Shown: one piece after another, positions 33,829-43,871 of the stretch
How positions within the stretch are numbered: the stretch's first letter is position 1
Layout: every line of letters begins with the position of its first letter
From: Thalassia testudinum
Taxonomy: Eukaryota; Streptophyta; Magnoliopsida; Alismatales; Hydrocharitaceae
DNA: 64,000 nt
Assembly: GCA_037157565.1 (NCBI GenBank)
Contig: JAZHRO010000002.1
Coordinates: 38,646,501 to 38,710,500 of the forward strand
Direction of reading: 5' to 3'
Notes under the pieces: generated by a model
What the model was told of the DNA's origin: nothing
Databases searched by the model: none
Seen by the model: the letters and a program-made list of their open reading frames with translations, nothing else
Translations under genes and position numbers: made by a program

Positions 33829-34182
33829 GGTTACGTTTGGCAAAGGGATAGTGTTATATCGGGATAAAATAAGTGTGGAATAAATATAGAAGGTGTTTGG
33901 TTGGTGAGATTGTAATGATTGATGGAATTATTAATGATTGGTATATTGGTTTTGTGAGAGAGGAGAGAGAGTTAGTGAGTTTTGATGTGATGGATTGTAA
34001 ATATTAGGTAGTATTTTTTGAGTTATATATGGAAAAAAAGAGTATTAGTGGGTTTTGATGTGATGGGAAGAGAGAATATATGTGGGAAGAGAGAACTCCT
34101 TGGAACCTGTGCTATTCCTATCCCATTCCACCTACTATTCCCTATTCTGCCTCTTAATCTCGAACCAAATGCAGTTGTTTAA
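33829..34182. mobile_element. Tourist-like (PIF/Harbinger) MITE
   Basis: The left end GGTTACGTTTGGCAAAGG, after TAA at 33826-33828, and the right end CGAACCAAATGCAGTT form imperfect terminal inverted repeats with the GTTTGG core typical of Tourist elements. The interior is AT-rich with a GTGTTTGGTTGG repeat. A TAA at about 34179-34182 could be the 3-bp duplication partner. It is the same family as the outer MITE at 48476-49198. Confidence 0.65.
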
Positions 34183-36104
34183 GAGCGAGTGTCGTCTTTT
34201 AGAAATGCATCGTAGTATAGAACAAAATTTGCACAAACACTTAAATTTATAAAGCTCGAAAACACAAGGGAGTCCGATGTCATTCGTAGGGAGCAAATTG
34301 GCAATTTCAATTCATTAATCACAATATTAAAGAAGAATATGTAATTGAAACCACAATAATACTCAGAAGAATATTTCAATAAAATTAGAGAGTCAAAGTG
34401 CAAAAAGATGCGGTTAAAATGGTGATTTGTATCATCAAATTAACCCTAATGTTTAAGCTCAACAACCATCTCAAATAAATGAATAGTAATACTCAATCAA
34501 GTGCAACCAAAGTAGCCAACAGGATCAAAACCAGCCGGTCAGACGTTGGGTTATAAGCTCAAACGCCTTAACCATAGGAGCCTCAGAAGAGACACAAGGG
34601 TCTCACAGCACAAGGCACGAAGGTTTTATCTCGAGCCTTAAAGAAGCCAAGTTACAGTAGCTGCACACTAACACAAAGGCGCAAGGGCCTCTTTAGATTT
34701 CAACTGAGTGTTGAGAATAAGGGAGGGCACGAATCCCAAAGCAGCAAAGCAAAACCCTCCCCCCTCATCCTTGATTCTCTTCCATGTCTCTCGGGTCATA
34801 TTCGGGTGAACAGTACGGGGTATACGAGTATTTGGACCAAGGACCAGACCTGCCTGCGTAGTGTAGTGGGTAAGGAGTGAGTGCGCGTGCAATGAGTGGG
34901 ACCTCACCCCATGATGAGGCGAACAGCCTCTATCACAAATCGCTTTTACCTGCTGCAATGTGCTTCAAAGTCCCTAATGTGGGACTAAAAGACTGGCACT
35001 TCTTTGTGTGAGCTGTAGCTGGGTGTTGCTTCTGATTGGAGTCAAAGCTGACGCCTGCTGCTTCAATTGAGGAACTGGATCTATTCGTGGGAGAATTCCG
35101 CTGCACCTAGAGGGAATAGCAGGGATGAAGTCGGTCGGAGAACTGTGAACAGAGCTGAAGAAGGTGGCGGCGACGACGGTGGTCTGGCATGTACCTGAAA
35201 TGCAAAATGCAGCCTTGTGGCCTTGTCAGATATGCTTAGAAGGTTCACCATGAAGAGGCGAATGTGAAGGTGGTGGTTTCAAGGCATGCAGTGGTCAATG
35301 GAGTGCTGACAGTGATGGAGGAGGTGCGCGTGAGTGGGTGTGTTTGGTGGGTAGTGTGCGTGGTCAAAAAGTCTCAATAAAGTTGGGGCTTTTGATCAGT
35401 GGGTCAGGACAGAGTTAATGGAGGTGGTGGCATTGTGTACGGTGTGGTGTAGCGCCGACCGAGCTTGCCGGAGCTCGTGCCGGGCGTAAAGAAGATGGGG
35501 GTGTTGAGGGCAAAGCAGGGGTCGACAGCGAAATTTGACTGGAGAGAAATGAAGCAGAGGAATAGGAGATGAGTTTAGAGGGACTTAGGGAGTGAGATGG
35601 AGGAGGGGGCATCTGGCTATGATGGGTCGGAGCCGGAGAAGGGGAAAGCTCCGGTAAGGGAGAACGATGACGTCAAAGGGAGAGGGAGCTCCTGGTTGGT
35701 ATGGTGTGTTGGTGCTAGAGCACCACGATCGTTTATTTTAATGATAACAAAACACGTGTTATTTAACATTTGCATTTGAAATCTTAGATTTCAGATTAAT
35801 TGCAAATGGAGATGTATTTAGACGGAGTTCGAGCCCGCATCCATAGTGGATTGGAAGAGGTTGACAGAGGAGAAGGAGCTTCGTGGGGAGCGAAAGCTTA
35901 AAGAAGGAAGGTGCTAAAGAATAGGATAGATTTCCTTATTCATTGTACTTTATTCCTTTTTGCTCTTTATTTTATTTCTTTGTAGCATGTTGAAAAGCCT
36001 CAAAGAACCCTTAAAGTAGTCCTAGGAACACTTGCACAACCCTAGGACACTTAGGTTTTCTGTAGAGAACTTAGAAAACCAAAGTAGGGTTCTGATAGCC
36101 TAAT

Positions 36105-36355
36105 CAGACGTCTAATCTAGAAATCAGATATCTGATAGTGACTTTTAAGATGTCTGACTGTTGACTCAGACGTCCAATAACTTAGGCTGGACTTTGTTGG
36201 TTCTGTCTATTGAAATCAGACATCCAGACCTTAGTCCAGACGTCTGATGGTTGTGCCAGACGTCCAATTAGTGAAACGTTAGCTAATAAAGTAAACGTTG
36301 AGGAAAATAACTGTTAGGCTTCTATCAGACGTCCGTAGACGATCCCAGATGTCTG
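36105..36355. repeat. 20-bp-register palindrome arrays in the copia-like LTR
   Basis: Centres follow 36109, 36129, 36151 and 36171 (steps 20, 22, 20), then 36221, 36241 and 36261 (20, 20), then 36330 and 36350 (20). Sites are CAGACGTCTG variants, including the perfect CAGACGTCTG at 36237. Confidence 0.8.
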
Positions 36356-36531
36356 ATATGTGACTCTTAAGCCACGTTGTGAGCCAAAATCACCATTGTT
36401 AGATTGTTCTAGCCGTTAACCGATCTTGGGAATCCATTCTCGAAGTACAATAGGTTTCCAAACGTCCAGACCTAATGCCAGTTGTCCTGTACGCCATCTG
36501 ATGGCCTTACACTAGAACCCTGTTTAGGTCT

Positions 36532-39133
36532 TGTAACGACCGATTCCCGAGTCCCTACGAGACACGAGAACCGGACCGACTCGACTAATCCCAAGACCTA
36601 GTCGTCCAACGAGGAAGTAACCAAAAGAGCAGTAAAATAAACCACATTCAACATGAAATATAACTAGCAGTAACAAAATACAGCAGTAAGAAAAAGAACT
36701 ACTACAGCATGTACCACCACAACAGTAGAACAACATTTAACATAACAAGAACTACGAGTAAAGAAAAGTACAGAGAGTAACAAAAACTACTCACTACAGC
36801 AGAAATAAAAGGGGTACAAAAGAACAGTGGTAACTCTACTGGACCCTACTCGGCCCAGCGTCCTCTACAGCCGCTGACCCTGGCTGCTCAACACCTGGTC
36901 CTGAAAAGTAATGAGTGTAACATGTAAGCGAAACGCTGAGTAGAGTGGCAGCTAAACTAAAGAAGCAGTAAGGTGTACAGTAGCTGTTTTATTTTCTTTC
37001 TTCCTTTATTTACGTCTTTCTATTGTTTCATAATTTATCTAATTCTCATATCCTTCACTTGATCTCGAATGTTCCTCGTGGGAACGATCTTGATTGCAGT
37101 CTTTTCCGAACAGTAGAAGTAGCACGTGGTGCTCTCCTGGCCGAGAGAGTCCCCCGTGGTGATCCTACTCTCAGTCAACCACCCCAAGGTCACGGACAGA
37201 CGTAACGGTGACTACAGCACGCACGATAAATGCATAGGTAGCTAACCTGCACTGGCACGCGGTCAGTCGTTTCCGTTAACGGGTGCGCCCAAAGCACAGC
37301 ACAGAACCAGTACAGGGCAGAGCCTTCTCAGTAACAGGGGTTCAACCCCTCCACAGTAACCAAACAGGGGCCTTGCCCCTCCACAGTCCGCGCACCCTCG
37401 CCTGACTACCCTGGTTTGCCCCAGTGGGCCTAACAAGTCGGTGTAGGAGGCTAGCAGAACCTCGGGGCCCGTGGGGTAGCTAGTGCTCTCCCTACACTAG
37501 TAGCTCTCCTCGGTACTACGTACACGAGGGCCAGCAAGTCGGTACAAAGTGGCCAGACCTAACCCTGGGTCCCTGGGGCGGCTAGCTCCGCTCTGCACTA
37601 AACAGGGGGACAGTCGCTCTCCTTGGTACTCCGTACTCAAGGGCCAGCTCACTTCCCCAATTCTATTCCATTCACTTTCCAGGAGTTCTACTCCTAATTC
37701 CTCATAGGGTTCCAGCTCTTTTAACTCAGCACATTCAAGTTTCACCTTTCCAGTTTCACGTTCATACATCCCATATTCTCAATCATGTTCATTTATTCAT
37801 AATAGGCAGCTGTTAAACCAATTTACAGGCAGCTATTATTTCCTTTCCACATTTTCCAAGACTACAATATGTATATTCATTTCGCTAGTTTTCCAGCCCT
37901 AGGATTCATGCCGTACCCTAGGATCTATCATTCCATCTAGTTTTCTCATTCCTAGGATTCATGCAATGCCCTAGGTTCTATTAGTTGTTCCATAATTGTA
38001 ACAAATTATGTTAATAAATTCTAAAGCCACTCTACCAGCTACAACGGAAGTACTGGGGGCGTGGTCGGAAATCCCGCGCGCCTCCGCAATCCCCAAGACT
38101 GAAATGGAATGGGATCCTATCACAAGGATCAAACACAAGGAGTTTCTCAAAATAGTATATAAATACTGGAAACGGGTAGAGGATCTTATTCTGAAAAGAA
38201 CGTAACTCGAAACGCGGAAAACGGACTCCGAACAGGCCCTAAACGGGTCGAAAATGACGAAACAGTCCAAAATCAGACGTCTGGAACTTCTTCCAGACGT
38301 CTTAAAAATGGGGATCAGATGGTACCTTGTCTTGCGTAGTCTCTCAGACGTCCAGAAGCCTGCGGGGGCATCTGGCCTAGTTCCCAGACGTCCGATGGTC
38401 ACCCCGAACGTCTGGAAGTCCTTCCAGTCGTCTGGCACCGCTGCCAGACGTCTGATTCGCGTTGGATGCGAATCTCAGTACCTGCGCGTACCCATTCCTC
38501 GCTCTCAGAACGGACGGCCGCAGAAAAGTAAGAAGACGAAAAATAACTTACTTACCAGACGTCTTGACAGTCCTCTAGACGTCTTCCCCGTCGTCTGGTT
38601 GGATTCCCAGACGTCTGATTCTGGGAAAACTTCCAGAATCAGAGCTCGGCGCGTACTCCGCCCGCGATGCATGGCCGCGCCGCGCCTCGTCCGCCTGCTG
38701 CTCGAGCTGCAGCAGGCCTCCCGCATCCCCTGCGTCTGCTGCTCCCCCGCTGGCCGGCTCTAGCAGCCCCGGCAAGCTCGCCCTCACAGCCGAGCACCTC
38801 CTCCCGCACTCACCGCGGCTGCCGCCGCCGCCGCTCGCTCGCGCTCGCACTCGCTGGAAGAAGAAGAAGGAGGAGCAGAGGTGATGAGAGTGAGGGAGAG
38901 GGCGAGGGCCCTTTTAAGGCCGCGCGGGGAGAGAGAGCGAGAGAGAGGGGCCCAGCCTGCGCCCGCAGGAGGAGAGGAAAAAAGACGTCGCAGGTCTGCG
39001 GGCGCGCAGACGAAATCGCGCGTGCCGCATAAAACGAATCCCAGACGTCTGGAAGGGGTTCCAGACGTCTGGTCAGACATCTGGGCCACCTCCCAGACGT
39101 CATAAAATACGTCTTGAAGCCACATTCGTAACA
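36532..39133 (-). mobile_element. Inverted solo LTR of family B, copy 2 (perfect GGTCT duplication)
   Basis: It starts TGTAACGACCG and ends CATTCGTAACA on the plus strand, flanked by GGTCT at 36527-36531 and 39134-39138. Length is 2602 bp, shorter than copy 1 through internal indels. It contains the stem-loop block (about 37315-37385), palindrome arrays (38270-38305, 38345-38454, 38555-38620 and 39040-39105) and the GGCCCTTTTAAGGCC promoter palindrome (about 38906). Confidence 0.95.
38345..38454. repeat. Six-site 20-bp palindrome array, solo LTR B copy 2
   Basis: Centres follow 38349, 38369, 38389, 38409, 38429 and 38449, all exact 20-bp steps. Units such as GTCTGG-CACCGCTG-CCAGAC show 6-bp inverted arms with an 8-nt middle. 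Confidence 0.88.
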
Positions 39134-39353
39134 GGTCTGAACCAAGATATGAAGGAAACCTGCTTAGAATCAGACGTCTGACTTAGTTCCCAGACATCTT
39201 AAACTAGTTATCCAAATGTATGATACCTGGAACAGACGTCTGATGACCCTGTCAGAATCATAAATGATTCTGATTACGGCCTATTTTGCCTTGGGTTCAA
39301 CCCCAACGACTATGGAAGCCTTTTAACGTCTTCCAAAGCCTTCCTAGGCCCTC

Positions 39354-39361
39354 TATAAATA
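39354..39361 (+). promoter_or_regulatory. Copia-like LTR TATA box
   Basis: TATAAATA in CCCTCTATAAATAGAGGAGG is also a short palindromic context. It is followed about 30 bp downstream by the ACACACCAAG stretch typical of a transcript start region. Confidence 0.65.
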
Positions 39362-42300
39362 GAGGAGGACCCTTGCCTTGCAAAAACACACCAAGACACA
39401 CCAAGCAACACACTTTCCACATCTTTTGTATCCAAGAGAAGTAGAAGCTCTAGCTCTCTAAGCATTTATTCCACATCTAAAGAGCTTCAATCTAGTTGTG
39501 CACTCACTCTCCCTCCGCGATTACAAGAGCGACAAAGTGCCACCGCATGGTTCACGCACCTGCGTCGTCACGCCAACGCACTCCCAACAAAGGGAAGTTC
39601 CTTTACCTATAATAACTAGATTTAATCATATACTTTGTTGGCTCTATAGGTTGTGTTGTATTTTTTCTTTGTTATTGGTAAGATATTCGCATTGCGAATT
39701 GCCGTCTCCTTCGCTAGAAAAAATCCTTCTTGTGAAGAGAAGGGGTTTTTAGGTACACTGCCCTCATTCAAAGTAGTGTGGTTGTAAGAGGTTAGGTGAC
39801 CCTCATTTTAAGTGACTTGTTTAGTGGATTTGATCGACTTTGTCGATCGGAAAATCCTAACTCGAAAGGGTTAGGTGATGATTTTTACCCGGTTTGGGTT
39901 TCCACCTAAAAATCTCTTGTGCTTTTGTGAAATTGTTTATTTTAATTTCACATTTTATACATCACGCATATCTCAACCCCTCTCGTAGGGATTACATGGC
40001 GATGAGCGAACAACGGAGGGAGGATGATTCCCTCTGCCTATGGTATGTGGCAGAGGGTGATGAAGGCAGAGTCGGAGAGTTGCCGGAGCAGGTTGGAGCA
40101 GGTCGGAGGTAGGAGGAGAAGAGGTGTTTTTGGCCCTGAAACTTGCCAAAGAGATAGGCTTGGATGAGAGGTTTCTTTACATAGCTCAAGGTCGAGCTCT
40201 AAGCAAGGAAAATGATTCGATTTGGCCATGAAATTAGGGAAAAAGATCCCTAATTTCTTCATGCTCGTCCGAGCTTGAGGGCCTTATCTGGAGATTATGA
40301 GGTGGTTTGAGAGATTAGACAACTTCTCATGGATCTTTCCTCCTAGTTTGGAGGTGATTCGATTTGATTCGAAGGAGAAAATCTCCCTTGAATCTCGTTG
40401 AAGATGTGTTCCCACCACCAATGGTAGAAGGGACTGAAGTGAAGAAAACGATGAGAAGTTAGGGTTCCATTTGCGAAAAGTTCGAAACCTGAGGGTCTAA
40501 ATGTAAGAAATAGAGTTTTAAAGGGCTAAATTGTAAACTAGGTCAAGATGGACTCTGATTGGATCTAAATTTTTATACCAACCTAATTTGGATCCAATGA
40601 ATCTAATGGTGAAGTTGTATTTTATTTTTGATCACGTTTGACTGAAAAATTTGCACAGATGTCCAAATTAAGGTAAAATTCCGTCTGAGACTGTTATAGG
40701 TCAAAATGGGTTCAAATGGTCAAACCAAGGATACTAAACCTCTTAGAATATTTTTATATGAATTTTAGGATGTTTATATGAATTTTATCCTAACCAAAAC
40801 CTCTTTAATTTAAGCAGATCTAAAATTAAGGTTTTATGTGTTGTTTCGGTTCTTGAAATGTGCGAAACCCCATTTCTGCTTGTGTAGACCCACTCATTGG
40901 ACTTAGTGCTTATTTGACCTTTAATTAACCCTTGACAAACCCTTTGGTTAATTTGTGTTTATGATGTATGTTAAAATTACAGAATTAACCCTAATTTCCC
41001 TTTCTCTTCTTAAATCAGAATAATGTGGGATTACGACCCTCAGATGATTATGTAGGAGCTTTTAACATCATACCTAACTAAAAGTGGCTAGTTATGGCCT
41101 ATGACAGTGTTCCCATTAGCGGCCTAAGATGATAGAGTATAAATATGGCTATTAACCAAGTTCTATGTTATTAGCAAAGTTTGACTTCCCAAAACATCGC
41201 CATCAGTCTTGAGTTATTCAGATTAATTCAAATGGTAGTTTTCTTGCAGAGAAGGCCACTTGCCAACTGGATTTAATAGATACTAATTTGGAGAAGTGGA
41301 GCATTAAACATTGTTAAAGGGAAACCAGATCAATCCCTATCAATGTCAAGAAACCCAATTATATATTCCTCACCAAGCAAGTTGCCATCTGATCTGTTTG
41401 GATCAAAGTCATCAATGAATCATGTGAGCAATTAGCGAATATTTAAATGAGCAATCGTGATTGGTGGAACCAAGATTGGTAAGGTACTTTGTCAGATCCG
41501 ATCAAACTTGAGATTATTATATCATTTGACTGGGTTCAACCAGGTCAATAAATGACTAGGGACCCTCCAAAACTAATCTGCGTTGATAAGAAGTTGGTTA
41601 TAAATCTTAAAGATTATGGCTTGATAACATTGATATTAGCATCTCCAATGTTGATTTGGTTTCGTTGTGTATTTAAAAATGATGGCATCCTTTGGTAAGT
41701 GTGATAAGGTTAATTATTGCAAGTTTGGCATCTGTTTCTCTCATATAGACTTATTTCAAGTTATAATTGTGTGAAATCCTCGATAAGTTAATTCCTTCTT
41801 CAAGATAGAACCAGCAATTCCCCCTTAGATTCTCATACTTAACTATATAGTTAATTTTTTGGCCCTATTTAGTAAGTGGGATAAAGCCACTTATCACCTT
41901 GATTGCATTTACCGTTCATCCAAACACAAGAAGTGAATTATTTCACTATTTTGACTTCATTCATCAATCATTCTCTACTTGTCCTACTTTCCCAATCCTA
42001 CATGCTAAATAGTACCAACTAGTTTGCAACTCAAGTTTCATCATCAGACTTGAATTTGGACTTAGAGATGCATTATAACCTAGTAGTCACAGGAACATGT
42101 TAATTCAAATGATAAATCAACTATAAGACCGTTTTACAAAGGAGTAAACATGTAAAATTCCATGAAAAAGTGTACATGGCCCTAATGATGGAAGGAAAAT
42201 ACCCATCTAAGTCAAATCCAAGAAGCCTCACAAAGTTCTAAGAAAAAGTCCATAGAAACCCCTCCAATAGAGTAATTTGAGGCAAAAAGTTTAATATTAT

Positions 42301-42760
42301 AAGATCTGCCTAAAGTAAAAGAAGAATTAGGAGGATACATGTTCAATTGAACGAGTTTGTACCGGCAATCCAGTTAAAAGGAGACATGGTAAGTCAAATG
42401 ACTCAGACGAGTAGACTACGCAAATACGGCATGTCTAATTAAAGATGTAGCTGGATAAATGGATTTCCCAACCGACTACAAGATTAGGCGAATAAAAAGA
42501 CTCCTCAAATGACTACAAAGCCTGACAGATAGAAGGGTGAACCCATCTAGTAGATGATGATTACTACATCCATTATTCCATCGACGCAATCTTCAACAAA
42601 CATTGGCAATGTGCTCAAAAACATGTATGGCATGCCATCAATTTGATCAACAGTTACAATCAGATATCAAAGATCTCGCTCGGTAGTCAATACCCACGTT
42701 GCGAGAAATTATGCTATTTAAGTAAGTTGTCACCCTCATAAAGGGGCTGGAGCAACGAGA

Positions 42761-42761
42761 T

Positions 42762-42794
<33 letters not shown>

Positions 42795-42815
42795 AGGGAG
42801 GGAGAGAGAGAAAAA
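42761..42815. repeat. GA / GGGA microsatellite
   Basis: (GA)n is followed by four GGGA/AGGG units and more GA. It is a simple-sequence repeat with no wider structure. Confidence 0.95.
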
Positions 42816-43486
42816 GTTTTGTATTCCCAACCCTTGGTGCAAATTGGAGGGTCCAAATATCCTCCCTAGGCATACGTCTATGGTGACACTAAATCACCAA
42901 ATCCTTTATCTTTTATGTGATTTTTTATCTTCCTTTAAGCTTGAGTGAATTCTTTTCCTATCTATAAATTCGAAAGAACTTTGAGATAAATCACTCCGAT
43001 CAAGCCCCCTCGGTGAACATCGAAATAGACCTCACCCATGTGAAAAGAGGTGCATAAGGACAGAGAGGGAGACGAACCGTAACAATGAGTTCACAAAAAC
43101 AGGAGTCAAAATTGATGCATCATGCACCAAAACCCAATCGTATGATTGGATTAGATTGCGGATGGGTTGGACCCAATTGACCCTGCCATGCCTGCCTAGA
43201 GCAAAGATGAGGAACGGGGGCACTGGAGTTAGGACTGCCTCACACAGGCCAGCATGAGTAGGAGTTGTAATAGTGGTACAAAACTATCAAGAAAAGGCCA
43301 AGTGATACATTGTTGCGTACTTTGTATTCTTCTGTTTGGGAGCCCCAAATCTACAGCTGTCCCTTTAGGTGAGGGGTCCGCTTGAGCTGGAAAGCAGATA
43401 AGACTACTCCCATCACTCCCACAACCATGTTGGTCCGAATAGCATACATGCGTTAGCTATGGGCAATCAAAGAAAAACATGCAACT

Positions 43487-43487
43487 G

Positions 43488-43530
<43 letters not shown>
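43487..43530. repeat. TA microsatellite
   Basis: GTATATGTATATG runs into an uninterrupted (TA)n tract. Similar (TA)n occurs at 47457-47496. Confidence 0.95.
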
Positions 43531-43532
<2 letters not shown>

Positions 43533-43871
43533 TAGATTGCATTGTTTATAGTTGGGAAGGTGACAATGATGTACGCTTATGATGTTTTGGGCTTCTAGAT
43601 TTCGTGGCCATGGAGGCTCCACGAGTTGTGCTTGTCTCGACGCCCATGTGTTTGTTCCATATCCATTAGAAGTTAGGATGGTGTAATCGCAGCTTTGGTC
43701 TCTGTGTAGTTAATAATAGTCTCTGCAGGGAAACCATTCGTGTGATACTTCCCTTTCCATGCCCTGTACGGGAAGGAGAAGGACCAATCTCTTTTGGGTT
43801 TTCTCCTTTGGATTACTACAAATATGGAGGAAAAACAAAAGGTTGTTAAAAGGATAAAGTAGGAGATTAAT

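Larger units (their letters stand above)
35707..39996 (+). mobile_element. Probable copia (SIRE/Maximus-like) solo LTR, interrupted by solo LTR B copy 2
   Basis: The LTR proper is 35707-36531 plus 39139-39996, about 1.7 kb, starting TGTTGGTGCTAGAGCACC and ending GGGATTACA. Flanks TGGTG (35702-35706) and TGGCG (39997-40001) are a 5-bp duplication with one mismatch. The TTTTAATGATAACAAAACACG start and TATAAATA box (39354) resemble SIRE/Maximus-type copia LTRs. With no internal region, the superfamily call is an inference from LTR sequence alone. It contains palindrome arrays of the same 20-bp register as the Gypsy LTRs (36105-36355 and 39170-39195). Confidence 0.7.
34190..41117 (-). mobile_element. 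LTR F: old inverted Athila-like LTR, host of the second nest
   Basis: LTR F proper is 34190-35706 plus 39997-41117. Its reverse complement resembles Athila LTRs A and D: GCTAGTTATG near the LTR start (about 41088), TATGTAGGAGCTTTTA (about 41050), a CTCTGCC/GGCAGAG block (about 40030-40060), a GGGACCTCACCCC block (34898) and an AGTATAG/ATGCATCGTAGT end (34206). It is heavily diverged, so it is the oldest Athila-like LTR in the window. Ends are approximate; GCGAG (34185) and GCGGC (41118) could be a decayed duplication. Confidence 0.7.
41118..43866. other. Intergenic, no gene seen
   Basis: AT-rich sequence with no supported coding frame, RNA gene or transposon ends that I can recognise. It contains a GA/GGGA microsatellite (42761-42815) and a TA microsatellite (43487-43530). 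Short open frames on both strands lack recognisable domains. Confidence 0.5.

Noticed and set aside
35415..35779. Short frames on both strands within old LTR F
   Set aside because: Low-complexity reading of diverged LTR sequence; no homology recognised.
38345..38454. CRISPR-like array (regular repeats)
   Set aside because: This is a plant nuclear LTR. The repeats are 10-bp palindromes at 20-bp register and the middles are not unique spacers.
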